Shown here piece after piece: positions 1 to 12,589 of a stretch of DNA of 64,000 nucleotides; position 1 is the first letter of the stretch; each line of letters begins with the position of its first letter. The notes below the pieces were generated by a model. That model did not search any database and had not been told where the DNA came from. It saw only the letters and a list, made by a program, of their open reading frames with translations. The position numbers and the translations under genes are program-made. The stretch spans positions 19,806,609-19,870,608 of the forward strand of contig CM041084.1 of assembly GCA_023079485.1 (NCBI GenBank), given 5' to 3'. The DNA comes from Archilochus colubris (lineage: Eukaryota > Chordata > Aves > Apodiformes > Trochilidae).

Positions 1-2936
1 TTTCTAGCATTATGTATTAGCATACAACTATAATGGCACACAACAACACTCTACCTTTAGAATCTTCAGATTATGCCAAAGAATATGAAACCAATCACAT
101 TAAACAGCCTTCTGATCACCCATCTGCAGAGAGAAACTGTCAGCAGAGGAAGAGTAGAAACAGTAAACCCAGAAAGTAAGTGGTGCCAACTGAAGGAAGA
201 GTCAATGATCAGGAAAACCTGAGGAGAACTCTTGAGCCCAATTGAACCTTGTCTGTGATGTCTTGCCTGCACATCACCAATAGCAGCAAAACCTGAAGAA
301 AAGGTGATGATAGATACATTCCATCCAGGCCCTCAATTTTATCCCTGCACACAGATAAAGGACTAATCTCTCTATGAGAGTCTTACATGCATGAGAACAC
401 AGAAAATAGTAACACAAGATTCCAATCACCTTCTCCGTCAATAATGCTGCTACTCCAAAGAAAGAATGTGAGCTCATGTAACTAACTACCATGATCTTTC
501 TGTTCCTGACCCCAAAAACATCAAAAGGAATGATTATATCTAAGATCTGCACAACTTTTAGGACCTGGACCAGAAAGAGTTGTATTTGTTGCAGAACAAT
601 AGTTAGATTTGGTCATACATTTCAGTATGCATAAGGTACTTCATCTAAACTCCTCCAAAACCAAACCAAAAAAAAGACAACTCCTAGGTTGGATCATTCA
701 CCACTACAATTAATAAGCAACTTAAAAACTGTAAACTAATAACCCAGAATAAAAGTCTGCTGTTTTTCCCCAGTGAGACAGACATTAATAAAAGCGTCAT
801 AGCTTGGCTCACTTTAATTTCAGTGCTTTCATCCCAAAAGAATCACACAGTACGACCTCAATTAGTCTAATGCCGTGGGGGGCATAAAAAAAAAATTCAA
901 TAATAGTGGGTTTGGATAAGCTGGGTTGGATTCAAACAACAGAGAGAATTTTCATTGTAATTAAGTCTTTTGAGAACACGGTCAATTTTCACGTAATGGG
1001 GTTCAGATCAAGAAGATCAAGGGCAAACAGCATTTCAGTTATCCTAACTAAGACTGAGCATCCTTGTTGTATACAGTTAGTGAGATACCCAGAATACCAC
1101 AAGGCCCAGAAGCATTGCACAATACCTTTTACACAAATATCACAATATAAACCTAAAAAAATAAGATTTTAACCTTAATACTTTATAAAACATTCACCAA
1201 GCATCTTTCTCCCCCTTACACTGAAACATGTAAAAAAAATGATAGAGTTCATGGAACTAAATGTGTTTAGTCTGAAACGAAACTGATCAGATGTAACTGT
1301 CATTCACAAACAATAACTTTGACACTCCCAGCCTGCAAAACATACTGGCAAACTGCCAAATATCTTATATTTGATATATGATATGGCAAATATAATATAT
1401 AGATATGATTATACACAGTGATGGGCGTTACTGTTAAGTAACAATAACAAGGAGAAATGAGAGAGGGTGATGCATGTCAAGAGGTCATTATTTTCATGTG
1501 CCCCTATGTCCACTGGCATGAGAAAGCTAAAAAAATAAGAAGTGCTTTCAGTGTATTCATATTAAATTTATTCATATTTCAATTTCTGCATAACAGTGGT
1601 AACAGCTATCCACTAAATGAATATCTGTAAAACATGTTTAAGTTTTGATTATATATTGAATTGGTGGTTAATATGAACTACATGTTGGGGTTTGCATTAT
1701 TTATGCAAAATTTGGTACTGTTCAAATTCTGAAGTTGGCAAAAATCTCATCTGAATCTCCATGCTTCTGTCTGTTTCTTACAGAACAGTATCAACTGTTG
1801 CACCAGTGAGTCAATAATCTGTGCAAAACAACTATGACCACACTCATGTTCCTAATTGTTTACACCTCTCTAATATATTCTGAAGGAGAAATTTGCTTTC
1901 TTCTTTATAATTTTATTCTATCAATCCTCTATACAAACTTTGACTTAGATTACACCTATTTATGACCTTGTTTCTTCTGTGATCATTTTTAAAGTGTTAT
2001 GTAAAAGAGCTTTCTATAAAGCAGAGAAAAACACAGCATTCCTGACAACAGAACTAATTCTCCCAATGTATTTGCTCTTTTCTTGTGCAACAAGCTGCAA
2101 GCTGCTTGTTGCAAATACTCAGCAATTTCAATTTGCAGCTTAGCCATATCGCTTCAACCTCCTGTTTCTTATCACATCTATCTGACAAGTGAACAGCAAG
2201 TGAAGAGAACAGAAGAGGAATGTTAAAACATAAATGAATTACTTAGGAGATTATCACATCAGCTGAGTATAGTTCAGACATATTTCAGCTAATAGCCAAT
2301 CTTTTTCATTACTAATACTTAAGCTTTGGCACTGGCCTTCCTTGTGAAATGTATTAGAGACAGCCATTTTGCAATACAGAGCAGTCTTATCATACCAGTG
2401 TATTGAAATACTCCGTTCTGAAAAGCAAACAAACCAAGCAAGCCATCAGGCCATACTTCTGCCACTGTGGTACTGCTCTTTTTCTAAAGAACTACATCAC
2501 AAGATGCTCCTTGGGGTCTTTCAAATAATTTTTGTGCCAGTCCATAATTGCTTCTAACTTTAATTGATTTTCACTTATCATACATGGATAAGTAGAGACG
2601 TTCTTTTCTAATGACTGTACTTACACAGACCCTTTAGCAAGAAAAAACACACAATTTAAAAAAGAATTCAAAAGGGTCTGAATTACAGTCTTTTAACATT
2701 ACAGGCTATTGTGATATGAACAAGTTCTGAAAAAAACAGATGACAAGAAAATCATACCTGTTAAAACGATCCTTGTGTCTCCATGCTGAAAAAAATTATT
2801 TCACAGGTACTTAGTGCTCTGGCTGGTCACTCAGATATACATTAAAATACCTGACTGAGGCATACCAGCCCATCTAATAATACATTAGGAGCTGAACATT
2901 CAAGTTAGCATCATTCTAATATGAATGAAAACTTAC
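1..2936 (-). other. CACNB2: CACNB2 intron downstream of the beta-2a exon
   Basis: AT-rich intron that begins (in sense) with the GTAAGT donor at 2936 and runs off the left edge. I looked for the common exon starting GSADSYTSRPSDSD and did not see it. Only the hairpin at 2086-2113 stands out. Confidence 0.8.
2086..2113. repeat. Perfect 10-bp hairpin with 8-nt loop
   Basis: TGCAACAAGC (2086-2095) and GCTTGTTGCA (2104-2113) pair exactly. It lies in the intron about 820 bp downstream of the beta-2a donor in the sense direction. Confidence 0.82.
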
Positions 2937-2981
2937 ATAGGAAACCCGTACTCGCCGTCGGTGCAGCCCACAGCACTGCAT
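2937..2981 (-). CDS. CACNB2: CACNB2 beta-2a isoform first coding exon (MQCCGLHRRRVRVSY)
   Basis: Read on the minus strand, this exon starts with ATG at 2981 and encodes MQCCGLHRRRVRVSY, then meets the donor GTAAGT at 2936-2931 in phase 0. It matches the mammalian beta-2a N-terminus, MQCCGLVHRRRVRVSY, with one residue (the valine after leucine) missing. Cys3 and Cys4, the known palmitoylation sites that anchor beta-2a to the plasma membrane and slow inactivation, are kept, as is the basic HRRRVRV stretch. An in-frame TGA at 3003-3005, with no ATG between, fixes the start. The start context is weak (T at -3). The exon is the start of its own transcript, from a promoter about 51 kb downstream of the SYGKG exon, and joins directly to the common exon outside the window. 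It is too short for ordinary ORF searches. Confidence 0.93.
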
Positions 2982-3520
2982 GAAGAGGACAGCAGACAGC
3001 AATCAATGTATGGTTTCACCAAGCTGTGGTCATTCCTGTCTCTGCTGAGACACTGTCCATCTCTCCTCACTTTTCTACCCCAGGTACAACGAAACAGATA
3101 GAAAAATAGTCACCCTCCAGCTCCCAAGATGTTCTTTTAAATTATCTTGAAGACAGGTGAAACTTACTTTCTCTGAATGAATCAATCTCTTCTGTTTCAG
3201 ATGATTTAAAAAAAAAATTAAAAAGTCAGGGAAAAAAAACAACAAAAAAACCAACAAAAACCCAGACTCACGTCTTTATTTCCTCAGCATCCAGTTATTA
3301 CAAAGCAGATTCCATAGTCATATGCACCTGTTACTACACATGGCATAAGGTTTGTATCAACCATCCTGAACTTAAGAAAGACAGAGCCATAACAGGATCT
3401 TTACATCTCAGACTACTGCAACACTCGGCTTTCCAAAGGTCTCTTGCTGCTGCTGCTGCTGCCGCTGCTGCTGTTACTGCTGCTGCTGCTGCTATCACAG
3501 CTTTCTTCCCAATGCACAAA
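2982..3520 (-). promoter_or_regulatory. CACNB2: Presumed 5' leader and promoter region of the beta-2a transcript
   Basis: Because the beta-2a exon is a first exon, its 5' UTR and promoter must lie just to its right on the plus strand. I see no clear TATA box here and no CpG island, so the transcription start cannot be placed. The stretch holds an A-rich run at 3207-3260 and a CAG-type triplet repeat at 3445-3493. The extent given is arbitrary. Confidence 0.35.
3445..3493. repeat. Interrupted CTG/CAG triplet repeat
   Basis: The plus strand reads TGC/CTG units for about 16 triplets, interrupted by CCG and TTA variants. In the sense of CACNB2 (minus strand) it is a CAG/GCA repeat about 460 bp upstream of the beta-2a ATG. 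A reading frame across it gives a polyalanine run, which I regard as non-coding. Confidence 0.9.
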
Positions 3521-6500
3521 TCAGCAAGAGCATCTTTTCTCCAGCATTACCTCTGTTCTATCTTGGGCATATCTGATTTGTTATGTATCCCTTCCCAATA
3601 GCCTGAAAAAATGATGGAGTCTAGACTTTAATTCACTCTGGATTCTCAGGACTACAGAACCACCCTCCAAACAGTCAGATGCTTTGTCTGCCGAGACGTG
3701 TTTCACATGAATTGCAGGCAGGACTGCTGAGTGCCCTTACTACCTGACTCACATCAGGCACTGTCTCTTCTGCTGAAACTGTTTACAAAAATATTTACAG
3801 AATATTTCAGTACTGAAAAGGCTTAATAGCTCTATTATGCCTTAAAATTATATTCTTCATTATTTTATGTCAGTGGTCTAAGAGTCTCATATGTCTCCAG
3901 TACTGCACATCTCCAGTCAGATAAATACATGATTCACTTTTTTAACACTGAAGCATACTTAACTCTTTCACCACTAGCATTTTGCTAAAAAGCCAGGATA
4001 CATGATAAATTTAAAACAGAAAAATAAAAGGATTATTACATTACTTCTAAAAGGTAAAGATAAAAACATTCTTGCTTTAATGTCCATGGCTGAATTTATA
4101 ACTAAATCTTGAAAGGAAAATTTTTATATTATAGAAGTTGTTTCTAACCTATCTTTATGTAGGTTGTAGTGATTAATGAAAGGATTAAACCTTCTCAAAA
4201 CAATAAAGAAAATATTTCTCCTCAGAGACTAGCTTGACTTCCAAGCTTGAAACAGGGGATTCCAAGGAAGACAATTGACCTCTATGTAAGCAAAATTATG
4301 TCAGGTATTCAAACTAGTTGAGTGTCCAGAAGAGAGTTTTCTTCCAGTGGAAGATAATGAAGATCTGTCAATAGGAGCTGGAAGCCCTCTGATTCCACTA
4401 AAAACAAATACCTAGAGAGTTAAGATTTTCAACCCCAGAGTCTGGCAACTAAAACTCATTTAGGCACCAAACTCTTGCCAATTTCTAGTACATTTTTTTT
4501 CCATGTGCAATTTCCTTCTTTAAAAAAAACCCATACAAATCAACAAAACAGCACTGTTAAGCAGATATCTGTCTTTGGGACCAAAATGCATACTATGGTA
4601 TTCAAATATCCCTGTCTTGACTGGTTTGAGGTGCAGGGGGGTTAACAGTTTTTTTCCAGACCATCTAACAACCATCAGTTCCTATGGACTCCAGTGTGTT
4701 GATTGGTCTTTTCTAAATGCACTTTTGGTATAAAGCCACAATGATTATTGAAGATGCATTGCTAATAACTCTTGTCAGCTGGACCTGCACATGCTCTTAG
4801 CATCTTCAAAAAAATATAATAAGACTAAGATAAATACAAACAGGAAAATGTGGATGTAAGGACCTAATCTGTACACCTAAATCTAAGTTAGCTCTATTTT
4901 ACCTCCTGTCATACAGTCAGATAGCTAAAGATTTATTTTAAACAGGAGGACAGAAGTTGGTCCTTTACAAAGACACATAAGGAAGTGTCCTTGCAGCAGT
5001 TTCACAGACCAAAAGCAGTACACTTGACCACTAAACAATGCAGACCATTCATCTCTTCAGATAAGGATGGTTTAGAGTTATTTTAACAAAACAATTAATT
5101 ATTTAACAAAACCATTAATAAATAGAGTAATAATGACATTGAGCAGGAAAAATAAAACATTTGGAAGTCAGAACATAATGAACATGACCTCCAAAAGTAA
5201 TCACTTGTCCAAAACACCTGATCAAATAAATCTAGAAAGAATAATACAGCACCTGCATACATATTTACATACCTACCAATCAGTTCTCTACATTCTCTCC
5301 TTTTCATGAATGCTTTTTACTCTTGGGAAAGATCCACAGTAGACTTACATCAGTGCAAAAGCCATATTTCAGCTACATTACTAAATTACTTTGTCATAAC
5401 CCTACTTCAAACAATTACCAAAGGAATTTTTTCCAACAGGATTCTAAGTCACTTTTTATGGGAGAGGTAGAGAAGGATGATATTTGGGGGGATAGAAGGG
5501 ACACAAGTATGTCCAAGTAAAACTCATCTCTAATTGAAATCAAATCAGACTTTTCTGTTGTGCAATTACTTTGTTTACAGCACTTGTAGGACATTGCAGT
5601 GAAAAAGAATCAGACCAGTTAAATCTTATAATAAATTTTCATCAGTACACACACTGGACTTTACTTTCTGTCTTCCCAGTTCTCATTACCACATTTGTGA
5701 TGTCTAGCAGTCTTTACTGTAATTAAAGAAACATGCAGCAAATTTTGCTACTATCCTTCCTGTACCTACTGGGTGCTCTTAGTCTTTGGGCAAACTGGAA
5801 AAATCTAACCCAATTCTTCTTGGCAAATATACAACCAAAACCTACCTTAATTTTGTCACTGACACAAAAACCTCCGTGCTACCTAAATTTGAAGGTGCAA
5901 CAAGGCACCTAATCCAAGAATAACTAAAAATCAGAAAACATCACTAAAAGACAGAACTCTACCAATTCGGTGAAAGATATTTTCCCATGTTCCCATGTTG
6001 GGAAAAAACCCCAAACACCTCTATGAACATAGCAATTATTCTAATTCTGTATTTCTTGTGATATCTTTTTGAAATCACCTTTTGAGTAGCCAGTAAGAAA
6101 AAACTGAGATTAAGGTTCTTGGTGTCTAATTTTTTTTTTTTTTGCATATTTGGAAAAATGATAGCACCTTCATAAAAAGAGCTAATTCAATACATGTAAA
6201 ACAATGTTCAAAAGATTGGTACAGGCACTCGAGAAGCAGGAAAAACAGTGACACTGGGACAACAGATATATCACCAAGTACAATAAGTAAGCAGAACCTT
6301 TAGAAGTATTTTGAAGTAATCCGTGAGGTTGATTTTCAAACATTTGGAAGCAGTTTCTCCACTACTGAAACGACATGGAAGAAAGGACAGAAGTTTCTAT
6401 ATAAAATTAAATGAAAAGGCAAGAAAGGTTAAGTAGGAATGGACCCTGAGGTTAAATGAGTGATTTCTTAAGCGCAAGTTTCACAGTTTATATAAACTGA

Positions 6501-6927
6501 AGGGTGGATAAAGAAAAGAGGCTCTCAGAGATTTTTACCACTTACTTCAAATGCCTTCCTCATCTAACCAGCATTATCTGGCTAGAGACTCTGCCAGCTC
6601 ACATTCACCCAAAACTCACAGCCAGACCTTCCATAATCTGATCAAGTGATTGCCCAGAGATAATGAGATGGATCTCAAGTGTTCAGTGCCAGAAAACTCA
6701 AGACAAAGCCAGCCCCAGCTATCTCAAATGGCATCACATCCAGGCCAAATGAGAGTAATGACCGAATAAAACCATTCTGAATCCTTTCTATGGATGAAAA
6801 AAACCCACAAGACACAATGCCCTCTCAAAACGAGTCACAAAAAAAAATGACTGTTCATACTATGGTACCTTCAAGATCCTTTATCGATAAGTTCTATTAA
6901 ATTATTCAGTTTATCCACAGAATAACA
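3521..6927 (-). other. CACNB2: CACNB2 intron, no feature recognised
   Basis: AT-rich non-coding sequence upstream of the beta-2a promoter area. Short A/T homopolymers (for example T14 near 6130) are present. No exon, repeat family or RNA gene is recognisable. Confidence 0.7.
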
Positions 6928-7745
6928 TAACAATTGAGGCGGAAAGGAACTACTGGAGAGTCAAACCTGTTCAGAGCCAGTTTAGCTAGAGCTCAGGGCC
7001 ATGTCCTGGAGAGTTTCAATTTACCTCCATGGATGGAAATTCTATAACATCTCTGGGCAACCTGTTAAAGTGCTTGGCCATCCCCACAGAAAAAGAAAAT
7101 AAATAGCTTTTTTTAATGTTTAATTGGAATTGCCTGTGTTTCAATTAGTTCCCATTGCCTCTTGTTCTGTTACAGGACACCAGTGAAAAGTATCTGACTC
7201 CATCTTCTTTACTCCTTCCATTTAAGTATTTATACATACAGAGAAGATCACTCTGAGCCTTCTCTTAAGGTGAACATTCCCAGACAGTCCTCTCAGTCTG
7301 TCCTCATATGACACACGTCCTTTATCGAGTTTGTGGCCCTTGGCTGGGCTCACTCTAGAATGTTCATCTCTCTCTTCCTGAGGAGTCTGGAACTGGACAA
7401 GCCACATCACAGTTGAGCAGAGGACAAGGATCCCTTGACTTGCTGGTATTCTTCCTAACAATACCCAGGAGACTGTTGCCCTTTGAGCCATCATGTTCAC
7501 TTGGAGTTCACCAAGGAGCAAGGTCAAGGGACCTGCACAAGGTCCCCAAGGCCTTTTCTACAAAGCTGCTTTCTATCTGACCAGCACCAGTCTATACTAA
7601 TGCATGGGGTTATTCTTTCCCAGGTGTACAACTTTGAACTTCCTTTTTTGTTGAACTTCATGAGGTTCCTGTCAGACCATTTCTTCTGCCTATTGAGGTC
7701 CATCAGGTGCATCCTCTCCTCTTCCCTTGTCTTCAAAGATTGTGG
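6928..7745 (-). mobile_element. CR1 LINE fragment, minus orientation
   Basis: The plus strand matches the complement of an avian CR1 3' region. Landmarks in order are the stretch around CTCTGGGCAACCTGTTAAAGTG (7051-7072), the CCCATTGCCTCTTGTTCTGT motif, TTTATACATACAGAGAAGATCACTCTGAGCC, and the reverse-transcriptase part around TGTTGAACTTCATGAGGTTCCTGTCAG near 7651-7676. It is diverged with indels, so it is old. Several open frames of 60-100 codons in this stretch belong to the repeat and are not genes. Confidence 0.87.
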
Positions 7746-9637
7746 TTGAATTTGCTTTCTACAAGTCCTCCCAAACCTTCCTCAGACACCACGAACTTTC
7801 AAAGATTAAGAGCTGTGCTTTTAGGACATCAGCTTAGTGGTACAGGTACTCAGTGTAAAGCACTGTCCCTTAAAAAAGGCCTTTCCCACTAACATCTATG
7901 CACACAAATATTTAGGTCTGATTTGCTTGGTTGCATAAGAATAATTTTGCTTTGAATAGTTGAATGGATTCCTCAGCTTACAGCAAAATGTTCAATTTGT
8001 TTCCAACCGTAGTCCTTCTTCTACAGCAGTTCTTAGTAGTTTAGATGAGTCAGCATTTATGAAACAATATATTATTTTTAGCTAAAAGTTTTTGGCATAT
8101 TAGTCAGTTGTTAAATATATTGATTTACTCAGAGCCATTTAACATTCTTTCCATGCAACATGTCAGAGTAACTCATTTGAGATCTTTTAAGTCACTCAGT
8201 TATTTACAAATAAAGCATCTTAAGTGTCTATGCAAAACTGTGCAAGAGGTCTATGGTGACTAAGAAATTCTGATAAAAAGAGAGAAAACTTTTTGGCAGA
8301 ATAAGTTGTTACTAAATCTCTTGGTTTTGTGAACTGTAAAGAAAGTGATCCAGCTCCTCCAGCCCAAAAATCAAAAGAAAACCGAAACCACTTCGCTTAT
8401 GATGTTAGAGGTAAAAACCTATATAAGATTCTCAAAAACAGCCCCTCTTTTAACAAAGCTTTGTTACATACTGTGTTACGTATTGCTACATTATACACAC
8501 ACACAGAAAGTATGAAAAAATGGCTCTCAGAAAGTTCTAGAAATAACCACAGAACTATGACCTCTCTGCAGTGGTGTTGTCTTTCTCCATGTGACATTTT
8601 ATTGACCATGTGCTGCATTCTATTCCTCACAAGGCTTTTTGAGAACCTACTTTTGCTGATGTCCAACTCTTCCACTGCTTTAAAGAGTACAATGACATTC
8701 TCTTCAGTCAGCAATTTATGTAGTGATACTCCAAATGGTTAACCTTTACTGTATAATCCACATATAATCTGTATTCCCCAGGAAAAATAAAAGTAAATAA
8801 CTTTAAAATTAAAAATACGAAGTATTATCTCAAGACTTAAGTATTCAAGTAACATTCTTAAATAACAGTTTGCTGATTTTATCATTAACAATGAACTTTT
8901 GGCCAATTATGGCTCTCACCTCATTCTGTCTTCCACCTGAAATGAATGTTGTTGACTTTCTATTAATGTTACAAGCATCCTCTTCTCTGCTAGACTTCCT
9001 GTGGGAAACAGTACTAGTGCTAAGGAGCCTTCATTTTTACTCCTAAGGGGGGGCTTTATGCTGGCTGGTTTTATTTTAGAACTGCCTTGTTCAATTTTTA
9101 ATTTTTCTTCTAAAGTTGCTGAACTTGCAGACATCTATTTCTCTGTGTAGACTCAATAAGAGCAAAACCCTGGTTACCTGAAACCTTTTGATTTAGTGAT
9201 CTATCACTATGCTTTTTTTTTGTTAGTTAGTATGTATTAATTAATTAGCAATACTTAAAAGCTTCTTCCTTACACCACATTCGTACATAATTTCTGACCA
9301 AAAATAAGTTTGGGTTTTCTTTTAAATAAGGCAGCCCCTCATTGTTATCAGATATAAAGATGTAATATATGCAATCCTAATTGTGCCTGTTAATCTAAAG
9401 AGGTAACATAAACTGCAATTTTTGCAAGTTTAGCCCTCCAAAGACAGATAATGAACAATTTGCCTCAAATGATCCCTAAATGAAGCTGTCAAGCTATCAG
9501 CCCAGTTATAGATGTAGCTGTTCTCCAACAGATCTACGTCAGAGAACTGCACTCAGCAAGCCATAGTTTAAATTTTTGAGGACATCAGTTTAACGTAAGT
9601 AAAATACAATACTTCTTACAACATCAGGCATGAAAAT
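7746..9637 (-). other. CACNB2: CACNB2 intron with weak protein-like frames
   Basis: No recognised gene. Two minus-strand frames (8916-9134, starting MSASSATLEEKLK, and an open stretch about 8520-8743 containing KLLTEENVIVLFKAVEELD) look slightly protein-like. They have no consistent splice phase between them and no family match. Confidence 0.55.
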
Positions 9638-9860
9638 ATGGAATTTTCTGCCACTGGCAGTATCATGGACACTACTGGAAAAAAAGAAGCCTGGATTAAT
9701 TCAAGAATAGCAGATCCAGAGGATAGCCAGGATAACAAGCATCCTTACAAAGACAACAAACTTGTTCATTCCCTCTCTAACATATTTTTAACTACAGCTA
9801 GAGACAAACTACTGTGCTAGATGGACCAGATCTCTGATGCAGGAGATTTTACAATGCAAG
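9638..9860 (+). mobile_element. Possible ancient CR1-like remnant
   Basis: The stretch resembles a family common in turtles and crocodilians. It has a CTTGTTCATTCCCTCT segment (9761-9776), then CTACTGTGCTAGATGGACC (9809-9827) followed by GATCTCTGATGCAG, like the known TACTGGGCTAGATGGACC and GGTCTGACCCAGTA tail. Identity is partial and judged from memory of the family, so confidence is modest. Confidence 0.45.
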
Positions 9861-11055
9861 CTAGCCATCTTAATTTTCATCATTGCAACTTGATGCTCTG
9901 CTGATGCACTCTTGTACCCTTGTATGCTAAATATCTTCATTGCCCTCTCTTTCCCCTACTCACTACTGTTTTCTTTGTCTTTTCTTGTGATTTTCTACTC
10001 GTATCCACCATTCTCTGCGTTGGCAGCCTACTTTTCAGTTTTTCTTGTCTGAAAGGTATTTGAACGCATCATGCTTCTATGTGGTGTCCTCTCTTCTTTC
10101 CTTCAATTTGTCTACAATCTTACTGTTTCCACCTGAGAACTCTAATTCCCAGGTATGTTCTGCCACAAGTTCAAATCCTAGCATGAATATTCAGATGTTA
10201 TCAGAAATCTCATTAACAAGTCACATTTGGCAGCTTCCACATCTCCTTTCCTGTGAAGGTCATCTCCAATACCATCTCAGACACTATCAGCACCTCTCCC
10301 TAGTCCCCAGCTAAAAAGTCAAGGACTTGCTTCTTTCTTATTAAAGTCTGCACCACCTCCTCATTTTTTTCTTCTCCTATGTTTACTCACTTCTGTACTT
10401 TACTGATTTATTGAACATAGTCCAACAGTTAAACAATTTGCTGTATTGAATTAGATTGTGTACCTGTAAGTCAATTTAATTCAAATAATGGACTTTTCAA
10501 GGATATTTTGTTTCTGCAGGCCTGGTGAGTACTAGAGGATGGATAAAATAAGATACACCCAAAACCCTGACAATTAGAAAATCATACTAGATTATAAACA
10601 AGCATCACATGCTCTGCCAGGCCAATTAAACTATATTGTGACTATATGTGTGAGAAACCACCACTCATATAACTCTGAATCACTCACAGCACATCTGTCA
10701 CTTGCTGAGAAAGAATTGCTGCCATTAGAGTACATAAAAGAAAAAAGAACAACACATATAACAAAAAGAAATAAAGTTTCTGTAGCTCACAGAACTGCTA
10801 GTTTGTTTTTTTTTCCTTTGGAACCTGAAGGAGATTGAAATGAGATAATACATGTCTAAAAACCAACTTGCTGCAATAGTGATCATAACATTTTCTAACA
10901 CTGATTTAATGCTAATTTCAAATGCCTATGTTACAGATAGAGATGATTTTTTCCTGTTGAAAGTATTTTGGTTTTTTTTCCTTAAAACTTTAAACTTAGT
11001 AAAAATGTTTTAAATAAGGTCAGCTTCAAAGCACTTGAGGAAGGAAGTGCTCTTA

Positions 11056-11095
11056 TATACATATATATATATTAAAAAAAAAAAAAAAAAAAAAA
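11056..11095. repeat. Short TA repeat plus A22 homopolymer
   Basis: A TATACATATATATATATT stretch runs directly into 22 A (11074-11095). No SINE or LINE body is recognisable to its left. Confidence 0.93.
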
Positions 11096-12295
11096 GGAGA
11101 AAAGATTATATAGAAATTAAAAATTGGGGAACTACCTTGCCTAAAGCTTGGTGTGGCCCAGAGAGGAGACAGAAGCTGAACCACTGCCCTGAGGTTTCAT
11201 CTCTGTCTCATGCATCTCCTTGGCTGCTGCAGCTGACCGTAGGGTGATGGGCAGGATACTGGATGGTGAGGAAACACCTCTTGCAGAGTTTCTACTTTAA
11301 TTACATTTCACAGAAAAGGAGTAACTTCAATATACCAAATTACAGTTTAGGGCCATATTAATTTCTACTTCTTTTTGACCTGGTGCTGCATCAGAATGAG
11401 GAGCAAGTAGAAAGGGATAAAATATTCCCTTCACAGTCTTCATTACTATTACAAATTCATCAGTCTTCAAAGGTACCTACCTATAAAGCACACTAGGAAA
11501 CAGAAGCACTACAGATGCAGGTTTCTTTACTTTGTAAGGACTTTATCTAAAGAAGGATGATTTTTTTTTTCACGTGATCTAGAAAGGTTATTAGAGGAAA
11601 AACAATATGTAGTAGATACAGGCAGAAGCTAAAATTACAGCTTTTTTGTGAAAGATTTTAACAGAGGTTATAGAGTTTCTTGTGATTCTATTATAAGAAG
11701 ACTACTTGATTTAAAAAAAATAAAATTGTTTAATATTAAACTTTCCTATGCCTGCAATCTCGCATATACTAAACTTTCAAAAAACATGAGAAGATGAAGT
11801 GTATATTTTCATGAACATATTATGAGTACTTTCAGTTGAATCTGAAAATTATGTCAACACAAAAATCATACAAAATTCAATGCGAAGGAAAAAATACAGT
11901 AGCGGTGTGACCCATTATTTAAAAAGAAAACAAAACAAACAGACAAAAAACCTAACCAAAAAAAGAACTGTTCTGTTTAATTATAGCCGCTAGGTGGCAA
12001 AGTTGGCCAAAGAACAATTACCGGTAACCAACTACTTTGAAATCTCTTTGCATCTGTTTAAATAGAAAAGGTCTTATTTAAAAATTGCAACAGCAACAAC
12101 AAAAATATAAAATAATTACAAAATCTGGAATAACAAACATATTTTATGACACTATATATAAATATTATTAAACTGGTTCATCTACTAAAATTCTTAAAAT
12201 ACTAGAGGCGTTTAATAATTATTTTAGTGAATACATTTTGCTAATATTCTTGCAGCACTAGGAAACAATAAAAATTTTTAACACATATTTGAAGT

Positions 12296-12589
12296 TTAGC
12301 AAATAATACCTATGAGCACATATGCTGTCTTCTGACTTGACATTAGGCACAGTAATGCTATCTTTTGATTACAGAGGACACAGAACTCCTTATGTTTCTT
12401 GACATAAAAGCTGCTTTTCTTCCTTTTAAAGCTGGCATAGTCAAACTCTCCATATGGTTGAATTCGAGCAAATATTTTTGAATCCAACCAGTCTTTTAAC
12501 CTTTTCTTGTAGTACTTCCTTCTCCATAATCTTGTCTTGATAGTTCTTTTTTTCCCCCCCTCTTCATTTAAGCACACCTTCTTCATCAA
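12296..12589 (-). other. Lysine/arginine-rich open frame, unassigned
   Basis: A minus-strand frame of 97 codons on the CACNB2 strand contains a basic core (around RLWRRKYYKKRLKDWLDSKI) that looks more protein-like than its surroundings. I see no convincing splice sites and no family match. It may be chance or a decayed fragment of a transposon or gene. Confidence 0.12.

Noticed and set aside
3334..3519. Open frame with a polyalanine run
   Set aside because: The alanines come from reading the CTG triplet repeat. There is no other protein-like sequence.
7222..7892. Several overlapping open frames on both strands
   Set aside because: They mostly lie within the diverged CR1 fragment, show no intact CR1 protein, and are broken on both strands.
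10507..10530. Strong acceptor TTTCTGCAG and donor GTGAGT around a 5-nt plus-strand microexon
   Set aside because: It is on the strand opposite to CACNB2 and no other plus-strand exon is evident. Most likely coincidence.
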